64,000 nucleotides of DNA from Anaerolineae bacterium. Its GTDB lineage: Bacteria > Chloroflexota > Anaerolineae > 4572-78 > J111. Below are positions 51,844 to 59,959 of this stretch, piece by piece. The first letter of the stretch is position 1. The number at the start of each line of letters is the position of its first letter. A program made the translations under genes and the position numbers. Under the pieces are notes generated by a model, which had not been told where the DNA came from, searched no databases, and saw nothing but the letters and a program-made list of their open reading frames with translations. The stretch lies in assembly GCA_023382535.1 (NCBI GenBank), contig JAHDWA010000033.1, forward strand, positions 44,811 through 108,810, read 5' to 3'.

Positions 51844-54621
51844 TTAAATGAGGTTCAATTCCTGGGCCCGGGCAATCGCCTGGGTCCGGCTGCGCACGTC
51901 CAGCTTGCCGTAGATGTGCTCGGCGTGTTTTTTGGCCGTAGCGACGGTAAAGATCAGTTTCTCGGCAATCTCGCGGTTTGAGTAACCTTCGGCCATCAGG
52001 CGCAGCACTTCCAATTCCCGGTCGCTGAGCGGCTCGATCAGCGCAGCCGGGGAGAGGTTGCCAGAGAAATTCCGACCCAGCGTTGAGAGGGCAGCGGCCG
52101 GCTGGGGAGCCTGGTTCTCAGCCTCGAAGGCTGCCAGGAGTTTAGCGACGTAAGCCTGATCTGCCCAACCCGATTGTGTTTGGATGGTTCGCAGCAGGTC
52201 AGCCATGGCCGGCCCTTCATCCAGGAAAATCCGGACGTACCCCTCGGGCGCAGCCAGCGTGAGGGCTCGTTCCAGGGCGACCAGCGCTCCGGCGGGATCG
52301 GATTGAGCTGCCCTGGCTACGACTGTCAGGACCAGAATTTCAACAACGGTACCCATTCGTCCGGCCTGCTCAGCTTGCTCAATCAGCCACTCCAATAGCA
52401 CCAGTGCTTTTAGCAAATAGGCGTCCTCCCCATAGGCTTGGGCTTGGGTCAGGTACAGCCGGGCCAGGACGAGCAGCTCAAACTCACGCGGATAGGGCTT
52501 GACTTCACCAGCCTGCCAGGCTGCTATCTGAGCAGCCCAGGTTTCAGCCTGGGCCAGTTCGCCCCGCAGCAGGGCCAGGTAAGCCCGGAAGGCGGCAAAA
52601 TAGGCCACCTCATGGCCCATCTCCCACTGGCGGCTCAATTGGCCCAACTTTTCCAGTACTGCCCGGGCTGTCTCCCAGTCGCCCTGATTTTGCTTAACTC
52701 GAGCCAGGTAGGCATAGGACCGCGCGGCGACGACCAGCGCACCCAATTCGGCTCGCTGGATGCCTTGCTGCAAAAGCTGCTCGGCGGCGGCCAGCTCATT
52801 CTGTTCGCGTCGAATATCGGCCAGGCGGAGGTACAGGACCCCCACCGGCGGTACCTGCTGCCAGTGGTACTCGGCGACCCATTGGAAAGCTTCCTGGAGG
52901 ATATTGTCAGCCTGGCGCAAGCGGCCCTGCTGCCCCAGCAGAGCCGCCCAGATACCCATCCCGTACAGCGCCCCCAAGGCATTCCCGGCGGCCCGGCACA
53001 AGCTGACACTTTCGGTCACAGCGGCCACGGCCGGCTCAGTTTCCCCCAGAATATGGAGGGCGTGGCCCAAAGCCAGGGCACTGGTGCTGCGGGCGAACAC
53101 GTTTGCCTCAGGCAGTTGGGCCAGGGCTTGACGGGCTAAATCAATCGCTGCCTGAAATTGGTTCTGGTCAACCGCCCCATAGGCCCGAATCGTCAGGATT
53201 TCCCCCTGGATGGCCGCTGCATCAGGATCAGCAGCGCTGAGACCCTGCTCGGCTGCCTGGAGGAATGGCTCGATCGCGGGTTGGCGGCGGGTCAGGTGTA
53301 AAACCCAGGCCTGTACCAGGCACAGCCGGGGCTGGCTGAGCAGTACTGCCTGGGGCAGGGCCGCCAGCCAGCCTGTGACGGTGAGGATCTCTCCCTGCTG
53401 CAATCTTGGTTGAGCGTGGGTGGTGACCAGGCGCGTCAATCGCTCCACATCTCCGGCGGCCACGGCGTGGTGGATCGCTTCGTTCACCAGCTCATTGGCT
53501 TCATACCACTCCGCCGCTCGACGATGCAGTTCGGGCAGTTGCTCCGGCAGCAGCCGTTGCAAGCGGAAGCGCAGCAACTCGGCGAACAGGTGATGGTAGC
53601 GATACCAGCGCCGCTCCTGGTCCAGGGGAATAATAAACAGATTAGCCCGCTCCAATGTTTCCAGCATTTCCTGCCCGTTATCCTGACCGGTCAGGACATC
53701 GGTCAAAGGACCGGTGAGTCGGTCAAGAATGGCGGTCTGCAATAGAAAAGTCTGAACTGCTTCCGGCTGGCGGTGCAGGACTTCCTCGGCCAGGTAGTCC
53801 ACGATATGGCGATGGCTGCCGCTAAAGGCCTGGATGAAACCGGACGCGTCGCTCAGACCCCGCAGCGAGAGTGCGGCGAGCTGCAAACCGGCGACCCAGC
53901 CTTCGGTGCGAGCCTCCAGGGCGGCGCTGTCAGCCGGGGAGAGCTGCAGTCCCATCACCTGATTGAGAAACTGTTTGGCTTCATCGGGGGTAAAGCGCAG
54001 GTCGGCGGCGCGTACTTCCAGCAGCCGGCCCCGCGCCCGGAGACGGGCTAACGGCAGGGGCGGATCGGCCCGGCTGGTCAGAACCAGGTGCAAATTGGGC
54101 GGCTGGTGGTCAATCAGGAAGGTCAACGCGCTGTGAATGGTGGGCGTCTGAATAAGGTGGTAGTCGTCCAGCACCAGCATCCATTCACATGAATTCGTAG
54201 CAATATCGTTGATGAGGGTTGTGATGAGGGCTTCCGGCGATAATGAATGGACGCCCTGCGCTTGCAGCATCTCCTGGGCGGCTTGGCCAAGTGCCGGATC
54301 GGTTTTCTGAAAAGCAGCCAGCAGATAGGTTAGAAAGCGAGCCGGGTCGTTATCCTCCTCATCCAGCGAGAGCCAGGCCACGTTGAAAGGATGAATAAAA
54401 TCTTCCTCTTTCTGCCTTCCGTCTTCCGTCTTCATCCTTCCAGAGAACCAGGCACTGATTAAGGTTGTTTTGCCAAAACCCGCCGGGGCCGAGACCAGAA
54501 TGACCCCCGGAGGTCGAGCCACACCCTCGTTCAACCGCTTCAACAGGTGTGGTCGAGCTACCAGGTCCGTTGGCTGGGCTTGAGCCATATAGAGTTTGGT
54601 CGTTAAAAGGGGAGCAACCAT
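51844..54621 (-). CDS. MalT-like LuxR-family ATPase regulator
   Basis: A 925-residue STAND regulator: PLLTTKLY start motif of the family, Walker A APAGFGKT (45-52), Walker B WMLVLDDYHLI, TPR-like repeats (about 440-830) and C-terminal LuxR HTH (about 860-922). Residues 61-80 (GRMKTEDGRQKEEDFIHPFN) are an insertion right after Walker A, coded by an inverted repeat. The promoter (TATAAT at 54630-54635) sits so close to the ATG that the message may be leaderless. Likely activates the neighbouring GNAT/peroxidase genes. Confidence 0.9.
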   Translation of the reverse strand: MVAPLLTTKLYMAQAQPTDLVARPHLLKRLNEGVARPPGVILVSAPAGFGKTTLISAWFSGRMKTEDGRQKEEDFIHPFNVAWLSLDEEDNDPARFLTYLLAAFQKTDPALGQAAQEMLQAQGVHSLSPEALITTLINDIATNSCEWMLVLDDYHLIQTPTIHSALTFLIDHQPPNLHLVLTSRADPPLPLARLRARGRLLEVRAADLRFTPDEAKQFLNQVMGLQLSPADSAALEARTEGWVAGLQLAALSLRGLSDASGFIQAFSGSHRHIVDYLAEEVLHRQPEAVQTFLLQTAILDRLTGPLTDVLTGQDNGQEMLETLERANLFIIPLDQERRWYRYHHLFAELLRFRLQRLLPEQLPELHRRAAEWYEANELVNEAIHHAVAAGDVERLTRLVTTHAQPRLQQGEILTVTGWLAALPQAVLLSQPRLCLVQAWVLHLTRRQPAIEPFLQAAEQGLSAADPDAAAIQGEILTIRAYGAVDQNQFQAAIDLARQALAQLPEANVFARSTSALALGHALHILGETEPAVAAVTESVSLCRAAGNALGALYGMGIWAALLGQQGRLRQADNILQEAFQWVAEYHWQQVPPVGVLYLRLADIRREQNELAAAEQLLQQGIQRAELGALVVAARSYAYLARVKQNQGDWETARAVLEKLGQLSRQWEMGHEVAYFAAFRAYLALLRGELAQAETWAAQIAAWQAGEVKPYPREFELLVLARLYLTQAQAYGEDAYLLKALVLLEWLIEQAEQAGRMGTVVEILVLTVVARAAQSDPAGALVALERALTLAAPEGYVRIFLDEGPAMADLLRTIQTQSGWADQAYVAKLLAAFEAENQAPQPAAALSTLGRNFSGNLSPAALIEPLSDRELEVLRLMAEGYSNREIAEKLIFTVATAKKHAEHIYGKLDVRSRTQAIARAQELNLI
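54389..54437 (-). repeat. Inverted repeat inserted in the MalT-like coding sequence
   Basis: GGATGAA (54389-54395) and TTCATCC (54431-54437) bracket tandem GGAAGAC-type words. The stretch encodes the extra residues 61-80 of the ATPase. It has the build of the intergenic word hairpins of this window. Confidence 0.6.
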
Positions 54622-54629
54622 GGAGGGGA

Positions 54630-54657
54630 ATTATAAAGGACCCGCCGAGAAAAACAA
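54630..54657 (-). promoter_or_regulatory. Sigma-70 promoter of the MalT-like gene
   Basis: TTGTTT (54657-54652), 16-bp spacer and TATAAT (54635-54630) on the minus strand. Expected transcript start is within a few bases of the ATG at 54621. Confidence 0.5.
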
Positions 54658-54686
54658 ACGTTGCTTCTTCGAGTGAAAAAAGTGCC

Positions 54687-55190
54687 TCATTTCGTGGGTG
54701 GAGACTGAGTTCGCCCCAGCCAACGAGAAACTGAAGTAATATACAAGCGATACTCATCCTCAAACTTCGCCGCCAGATACCGTTCTTCAGGAACAATCAA
54801 AACAAGATGGCAAACCCATAAAGCCGGCAGGAGGAGGATCAACACCCAGGGTAAATTCATAAACAGCGCCACCCCAACAATAATGCAGAGACCGCCCAGA
54901 TAAAGTGGATTCCTGGAGAAGGAGAAGACCCCGGTCGTAATAACCTTCAAGGTAGGCTGACCCGGATCTGTAGGCTGGTTATATTTGGCGAATTCCCGAC
55001 GGGCCAGAATGACCAGAATGATTCCCACCGCTAAAATGACTACGCCTGCCCCGATGAAAATTGAAGTGAAAAATCCTCGGGGGAAGGAAAGCGGGAAAAC
55101 CCATTGCAGGACAATAGCGCAAAGGAAGGGAACACCAAATACAATTTCGAATATCTGCCACCATTTTGTGTGGGCAGTCTCTGTGGCCAT
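54687..55190 (-). CDS. Isoprenylcysteine carboxyl methyltransferase-like membrane protein
   Basis: A 167-residue protein with four or five helices. The motif TTGVFSFSRNPLYLGGLCIIVGVALFMNLPW and VPEERYLAAKFEDEYRLYITSVSRWL place it in the ICMT/PEMT-like family, which uses S-adenosylmethionine at the membrane. The bacterial substrates are mostly unknown. The start at 55190 has a poor site. It follows the MFS gene by 16 bp in one operon. Confidence 0.83.
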   Translation of the reverse strand: MATETAHTKWWQIFEIVFGVPFLCAIVLQWVFPLSFPRGFFTSIFIGAGVVILAVGIILVILARREFAKYNQPTDPGQPTLKVITTGVFSFSRNPLYLGGLCIIVGVALFMNLPWVLILLLPALWVCHLVLIVPEERYLAAKFEDEYRLYITSVSRWLGRTQSPPTK

Positions 55191-55206
55191 TCTATTGACT
55201 ATTCCT

Positions 55207-56568
55207 CTATATAAACGCCGCCGTTTGTTCGGAACCCATGCCTTCGGTCCCGACATTATCCGCCTTAACGGCATCCGGCAACTCATCCTCCACCCGCCGA
55301 ATCGGCGGATACGCCATACCCCACACCGAAAGCGTCAATTTGACCAACCCCAACCCAATTAACAGCAAGGCCATTCCCCGACCGGGACCAACTCCCAGAA
55401 CCTGGCCAATACTGCCGCTCAGCGGTCCATTTGCCAGCAGCAACGGCTCAAAGATGTGGTCAGCCAGAAAGCCGGCTATAACCAACCCCAGCGGAGCCGC
55501 GGCCTGGGTAATCATTTGCTGCGTGGCAAACACCCGTCCCTGCACCTGAAGATCAACTTTGCTCTGCCACAAGGCCTGGTTGCAGCTTAGCCCCATGGCA
55601 ATAGCCAGATGCGCCACAAACGCCCCCAACGCGACTAACCCCACCGATGGATGCAATCCCATCACCACAAAACTGACCGCACTGAGCAATTCAAACCCTA
55701 ATACGCCCGTAATCCAGCGCCGGGGACCGCCCCAACTGCTCATCAGCAAACTGCCGCTCAAATAGCCCACTCCCGCCACAGAAATAATGACGCCCAGCTT
55801 ATCCGGCCCGGCAAAACTGAGCATCATGGGGGTTAATATTGCACCCAGCATCGCCCACACCAAGCTGATTACGGCCAGAAATACCAACAGCCCCATCAGC
55901 CCGGGCCGCGCTTGCAGGTAAGTCCAACCAAAAGCCAGTTCCCGCCAGAATGGCTGGTTGGCAGCTTTTGGGGCCAAGGTCCTGGTTTCCGGCAAGCGAA
56001 TTATCAACAGGGTGAGTACGGCAAAAGCAAAAGTGCTCACATCAATTAAAATAATGCCGGGCAGGCCAAGGGCCAGCACCAGCATTCCGGCCAGCAGCGG
56101 GGCTAAAATTTCCGAGGCGCCATGCCCCACCTGAACCATTCCATTGGCCCGGCCCAAATTTTCTTTGGCCACCAACTCGGGGGTGATCGCTGCGTAAGCC
56201 GGCCATTGCAAGGTGCTAAAGGCCGCGCTCAAGGCCGTCACTACATAAATGTGCCAGATTTCCAATCGTCCCGAAAAGAACAGTACCGCAATGATCAAGG
56301 TGCCGGCTCCCGCGCCGCTATCGCCAACGATCATAGCCCAACGCCGGCTCCAGCGATCTACCAGCACGCCTGCCACGGGTGACAACACAATTCGCGGCAG
56401 CACCGCAAACAACGATATCAAGGCAAATTGCATTGTTGATCCCGTGGTTTGATACACCCACACCCCCAGGGCAAAACCGGTCAGGCCGGAGCCAATCTGC
56501 GAAACGGTCTGGCCCAGCCAGATAACCATAAAAACGAACATATTCTTAGAGAGAGATTTTGAGTTCAT
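55207..56568 (-). CDS. MFS transporter (drug/siderophore exporter type)
   Basis: A 453-residue protein with 12 helices of the MFS_3 type: SGLTGFALGVWVYQTTGS, then GVLVDRWSRRWAMIVGD as the signature loop between helices 2 and 3, and LGRANGMVQVGHGASEILAPLLAG. Similar exporters act on macrolides or enterobactin; the substrate cannot be read here. It is downstream of a RHH-like regulator gene and upstream of the methyltransferase-like gene. Confidence 0.88.
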   Translation of the reverse strand: MNSKSLSKNMFVFMVIWLGQTVSQIGSGLTGFALGVWVYQTTGSTMQFALISLFAVLPRIVLSPVAGVLVDRWSRRWAMIVGDSGAGAGTLIIAVLFFSGRLEIWHIYVVTALSAAFSTLQWPAYAAITPELVAKENLGRANGMVQVGHGASEILAPLLAGMLVLALGLPGIILIDVSTFAFAVLTLLIIRLPETRTLAPKAANQPFWRELAFGWTYLQARPGLMGLLVFLAVISLVWAMLGAILTPMMLSFAGPDKLGVIISVAGVGYLSGSLLMSSWGGPRRWITGVLGFELLSAVSFVVMGLHPSVGLVALGAFVAHLAIAMGLSCNQALWQSKVDLQVQGRVFATQQMITQAAAPLGLVIAGFLADHIFEPLLLANGPLSGSIGQVLGVGPGRGMALLLIGLGLVKLTLSVWGMAYPPIRRVEDELPDAVKADNVGTEGMGSEQTAAFI

Positions 56569-56592
56569 CGTGGTATACCTCCCATAAATGAA

Positions 56593-56621
56593 AATGAAGT
56601 GACGGATAAGATCACTTCATT
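56593..56621 (-). terminator. Hairpin between regulator and MFS gene
   Basis: AATGAAGTGA (56593-56602) and TCACTTCATT (56612-56621), a perfect 10-bp stem followed on the minus strand by TTTCATTT. It lies 25 bp before the MFS start and may end part of the transcripts or regulate the MFS gene. Confidence 0.5.
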
Positions 56622-56657
56622 CCGGTCAACAAGATTAAACTGGGTGACTGCCTCAAT

Positions 56658-56927
56658 TTATTCAATCATTTTGTGGCTGGCTGTGGCACCGTAGTCCATC
56701 TCATAAATCTGCTTGAGGGCCTCGATGCGCTTCAGGACATCGTCTCCAAAAGCGCACTTGCCTTCAAAGGCGTGCAGGACAATGCCTTCCAATAAATCCC
56801 CCAATGACATATCAAAATACTCAGCCAGGGCTTTGAGGACTTTGAGCATCCGCTTTTCGAGACGTACCCCGGTCTGTACCCGCTCAACTTTGATGGATAA
56901 TGGTTCTTCTGTTTCCGTTGTGGTCAT
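56658..56927 (-). CDS. RHH-like small regulator
   Basis: An 89-residue protein. The segment VRLEKRMLKVLKALAEYFDMSLGDLLEGIVLHAFEG has the strand-helix-helix pattern of CopG/Arc-type ribbon-helix-helix regulators. A tandem TTGGTACA operator lies 15 bp upstream of its start, inside the promoter region, which supports DNA binding and autoregulation. First gene of the MFS/methyltransferase operon. Confidence 0.65.
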   Translation of the reverse strand: MTTTETEEPLSIKVERVQTGVRLEKRMLKVLKALAEYFDMSLGDLLEGIVLHAFEGKCAFGDDVLKRIEALKQIYEMDYGATASHKMIE

Positions 56928-56941
56928 ATTTATCCCTTACT

Positions 56942-56957
56942 TTGGTACATTGGTACA
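56942..56957 (-). promoter_or_regulatory. Tandem TTGGTACA operator
   Basis: Two abutting copies of TTGGTACA (56942-56949 and 56950-56957) between the promoter and the start of the RHH-like gene. RHH proteins commonly bind short tandem sites. Confidence 0.5.
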
Positions 56958-56973
56958 TAGATAACATACTTAT

Positions 56974-57002
56974 ATTTTACCCCATCTCTCTTGAACTGTC
57001 AA
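56974..57002 (-). promoter_or_regulatory. Sigma-70 promoter of the RHH/MFS operon
   Basis: TTGACA (57002-56997), 17-bp spacer and TAAAAT (56979-56974) on the minus strand, a near-consensus promoter 47 bp before the RHH-like gene. Confidence 0.7.
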
Positions 57003-57030
57003 AAGAAAAAGGAGTGTATGGACACTCCTT
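57001..57030 (-). terminator. Intrinsic terminator after the 126-aa gene
   Basis: Minus-strand stem AAGGAGTGT/ACACTCCTT with a 4-nt loop and a TTTTTCTTTT tail. It lies 32 bp after the stop at 57063 and its tail abuts the next promoter. Confidence 0.85.
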
Positions 57031-57062
57031 TAATAATCTCTTTTTGCCGAACGAGGCATTAC

Positions 57063-57443
57063 TCAATTTACAGAATGGCACAAAACAAATTCTAACGACC
57101 GCCGCTGAAGGTTCAAGCTCAGCGCTTCGGCTCGGCCGACAACCTTGAGGATCTCAGCCTGTTTGACCTGCAAAAATGCGGCTAATTTGGCGGCGATTGG
57201 CTCAGCAAAAGTTTCGTGATCAATTTGAGCCAGAAATGCCTTGACCTGATCACGCCACTTTGGCGAGTAAGTTTCTATTCGTAGCCGCCTCTTGAGGTCA
57301 GGAGGAAGGTTGAGGGTGTGGATACCTTTAAGCGCAGCCCCAAAATCGAGCCACTGTCGCTCTGGCAGTTTGATTTCAAACCCATCCCGGCCTTCGACAG
57401 CTAGCCAACCCGCTACGCCCGCAGCAGCGACTCCAAAATCCAT
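57063..57443 (-). CDS. Unrecognised 126-residue protein after the helicase
   Basis: The frame starts at the ATG at 57443, overlapping the helicase end by 31 bp, and ends before a clear terminator. The N-terminal ~30 residues (MDFGVAAAGVAGWLAVEGRDG) are read from helicase sequence; the rest (LPPDLKRRLRIETYSPKWRDQVKAFLAQIDHETFAEPIAAKLAAFLQV) is helical and looks like a genuine protein. A later start is possible. In other bacteria the DUF1998 helicase MrfA is paired with the nuclease MrfB, but no nuclease motif is seen here. Confidence 0.5.
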   Translation of the reverse strand: MDFGVAAAGVAGWLAVEGRDGFEIKLPERQWLDFGAALKGIHTLNLPPDLKRRLRIETYSPKWRDQVKAFLAQIDHETFAEPIAAKLAAFLQVKQAEILKVVGRAEALSLNLQRRSLEFVLCHSVN

Positions 57444-59737
57444 ATTGCCGCTCTTTTATGGAGCGGCTCATTATTATTGCCACATTTGGGGCTGTAGATA
57501 CAACTGGGGCAGCCTTCCTCGCAGGGGCACTCTTTGATCGTAGCCAGGGTGGCTTCCCAGAGGTCGGTCAGCAGGGCAAAACCTTGCTCGCTGATGCCAA
57601 CGCCGCCGGGATAGCCGTCGTAGATGAAAATTTGGGGCCGTTCAGTATCGGGGTGCATGGGGGTGGACAGACCGCCGATGTCCCAGCGGTCGCACATGGC
57701 AAAGAGGGGCAATAAGCCAATGGCAGCGTGCTCGACGGCATGCAGGCCGCCCAAAAAATCCCAGCCGCGCGCCCCCAGGTGCCTGGCCCACTCAATAGGT
57801 ACATCCCACCACAGGGCGCGGGTTTCAAAGGTGTTGGCCGGCATCTCCAGGGGAGTCTCGCCCAGGTCGGCCTCACTGAAGTGGCGCACCCGCCGGTAGC
57901 CGACCACCTGCTGTGTAACCCGCACCGCTCCCCAAAAAACGGTACATAGTTTCATTTGCCGGTGCTTGAACGAGCGGACAATGTTGACCTCGCTGCGCTC
58001 GTGCGGTTGGGTGTAATAATCCACGCGAGCCGGGGCGAGTGTAGCCTGCCCTTTGACCAGATCTAACTCCGTGACCAGGTAACTTTCGCCCTGGTGCATG
58101 TAGATGGCGCCCGGATGCACCCGGCTAAAGGCCGATACCTCGTCCATTTCCTCCAGCTGTTTCATTTTGCGGCCAGCATCCACCAGCACCACCGGCTTGC
58201 TGCCAATACTGCGGATACTGACATGTTGGGCCGGGTAAGGCCGCCCGCGATAATACCACTTGTCGTGCTCCGGCTCGTAGGTGACCAGCCCCTGCTCTTC
58301 CAGCTTGACCATAGCCTCGACAAAGCCCCGGCCAAAGAGCGCTTCATCCGCCGGGGTTAGCGGCTGTTCGTGGGCCGCACAGGGCAGGTGCTGCTCCAAA
58401 ATATAGACATTGCCGGGATCAATCAGGGCATGTTCGTGGGGCCGGCCAAAGAGCTGGTCCGGATGGCGCATAAAGTATTGATCCAGGGGATTGTCCAGCC
58501 CAACCAGTACGGCCAGCGAGCTGCTGTTGCTGCGCCCGGCCCGCCCGGCTTGCTGCCACAAACTGGCAACCGTCCCCGGATAACCGACGGATACCGTTGC
58601 ATCCAGCCCACCCACGTCCACACCTAGTTCCAGGGCCGAGGTGGCGGTCACGCCGGTAAGCTGGCCGTGAAAAAGGGCCTGCTCGATTTCGCGGCGTTGT
58701 TCCGGCAAGTATCCGGCTCGATAAGAGGCAATTCGCTCTTTCAGGTCCGGGTCGGTGCGATCAAGGCTCTGACGGGCGTAGCTGAGGATTAACTCGGCTA
58801 CTACGCGGGCCTTGGTAAAGGTGATGTTGCGCACTTCCTGGCGGACCATCTCGGCAAAGAGGTTAGCGGCTTCGCCGTTGGGGCTGCGCCGGGCGGTCTT
58901 CTTCTGATCAATAAAGGGAGGATTCCAGAGGGCAAACTGCTTGGGCGCTTGGGGTGAACCGTCATTATCCACCACGACAGGCCGCCGGCCGGTTAGCCGT
59001 TCGATGTGGTCGCCGGGATTGGCGATGGTGGCCGAGCAGCAGATGAATTGGGGCTGGTTTTCGTAAAGCTGGCAGAGGCGGCTCAACCGCCGCAAAACGG
59101 CGGCGATATGGCTGCCAAAAACCCCGCGATAGATGTGCGCCTCGTCCACCACCACAAACTTGAGATTTTTAAAGAAGTGCGCCCACAGGCTGTGGTTGGG
59201 TAAGATGCCGACATGCAGCATATCAGGATTGGTCAAGATGATATTGGCTTCGCGGCGCAGCCGGGTGCGGCTGCTTTGGGGCGTGTCGCCATCATAGGAG
59301 CCAAAGCGGGGCAGCCACGGCGGCAGGCCATTTTTGGAGGGGGGAGTAACGACTTTGAGGTGTTGGAGCAGTTCACTCAAGGCGCGGAGTTGATCCTGGG
59401 CCAAAGCTTTGGTTGGAAAAAGATAGAGCGCCCGCGTCTCAGAATTTAGCAGGGCAGCTTCCAAGACGGGCAGATTGTAGCACAACGTTTTGCCGCTGGC
59501 TGTACCGGTAGCGACGACCACGTTCTGGCCTGTGCGGATAGCATCAATAGCCTGGGCCTGGTGACTATAAAGCCGGGCTGTGCCGCTGGCTTTGATGGCC
59601 TCAACCAGTGGACGTAATAAAGGCCGCTCCAGTGATTCATAGTGCACCAACCGGCCGCCAATCCGCTCGACGTGGACGAGCTGATTTTGATAAAAGCTCT
59701 GTTCTTTTAGATGTTTGAGAAAGGCTGCTGGATTCAC
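57413..59737 (-). CDS. DEAD/DEAH helicase with DUF1998 domain (MrfA-like)
   Basis: A 774-residue helicase. Walker A GTASGKT, DEAH box VVDEAHIYRG, SAT motif CSATIANP, a helicase C domain with QQAGRAGRS, and a C-terminal DUF1998 region with the Cys set CPCEEGCPSCIYSPKC. The MrfA group acts in repair of mitomycin-type DNA damage. Stand-alone gene; only the 126-residue gene follows it. Confidence 0.92.
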   Translation of the reverse strand: MNPAAFLKHLKEQSFYQNQLVHVERIGGRLVHYESLERPLLRPLVEAIKASGTARLYSHQAQAIDAIRTGQNVVVATGTASGKTLCYNLPVLEAALLNSETRALYLFPTKALAQDQLRALSELLQHLKVVTPPSKNGLPPWLPRFGSYDGDTPQSSRTRLRREANIILTNPDMLHVGILPNHSLWAHFFKNLKFVVVDEAHIYRGVFGSHIAAVLRRLSRLCQLYENQPQFICCSATIANPGDHIERLTGRRPVVVDNDGSPQAPKQFALWNPPFIDQKKTARRSPNGEAANLFAEMVRQEVRNITFTKARVVAELILSYARQSLDRTDPDLKERIASYRAGYLPEQRREIEQALFHGQLTGVTATSALELGVDVGGLDATVSVGYPGTVASLWQQAGRAGRSNSSSLAVLVGLDNPLDQYFMRHPDQLFGRPHEHALIDPGNVYILEQHLPCAAHEQPLTPADEALFGRGFVEAMVKLEEQGLVTYEPEHDKWYYRGRPYPAQHVSIRSIGSKPVVLVDAGRKMKQLEEMDEVSAFSRVHPGAIYMHQGESYLVTELDLVKGQATLAPARVDYYTQPHERSEVNIVRSFKHRQMKLCTVFWGAVRVTQQVVGYRRVRHFSEADLGETPLEMPANTFETRALWWDVPIEWARHLGARGWDFLGGLHAVEHAAIGLLPLFAMCDRWDIGGLSTPMHPDTERPQIFIYDGYPGGVGISEQGFALLTDLWEATLATIKECPCEEGCPSCIYSPKCGNNNEPLHKRAAIWILESLLRA

Positions 59738-59819
59738 AATCGTTTTGGGCAGCCCGGTTAAGGGCTTAGCATTGATTATTTTACCATAAGCATCCTAAAA
59801 GACGAAGAGGTTGGTGTGC

Positions 59820-59848
59820 TTGTGTAAGTGGGCGCGGTGCGGTACAAT
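59820..59848 (+). promoter_or_regulatory. Sigma-70 promoter of the CpaE-like gene
   Basis: TTGTGT at 59820-59825, 17-bp spacer and TACAAT at 59843-59848, with a 110-bp leader to the start at 59960. The leader is AT rich; no other element is seen in this 220-bp gap. Confidence 0.4.
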
Positions 59849-59959
59849 CTAAGATAGAAATGACAGTGGTAGCAAAGTAATGTAGGTGCTATTACTAAGA
59901 TTGTGATAAAATATTAAAACTTAAATTAATCCAAGCCGATTCTGCGATTGGGGTTAAAT

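Noticed and set aside
59738..59959. Structured RNA or tRNA in the 222-bp gap before the CpaE-like gene
   Set aside because: No cloverleaf, conserved loop or long stem could be found; only an AT-rich leader with a plausible promoter.
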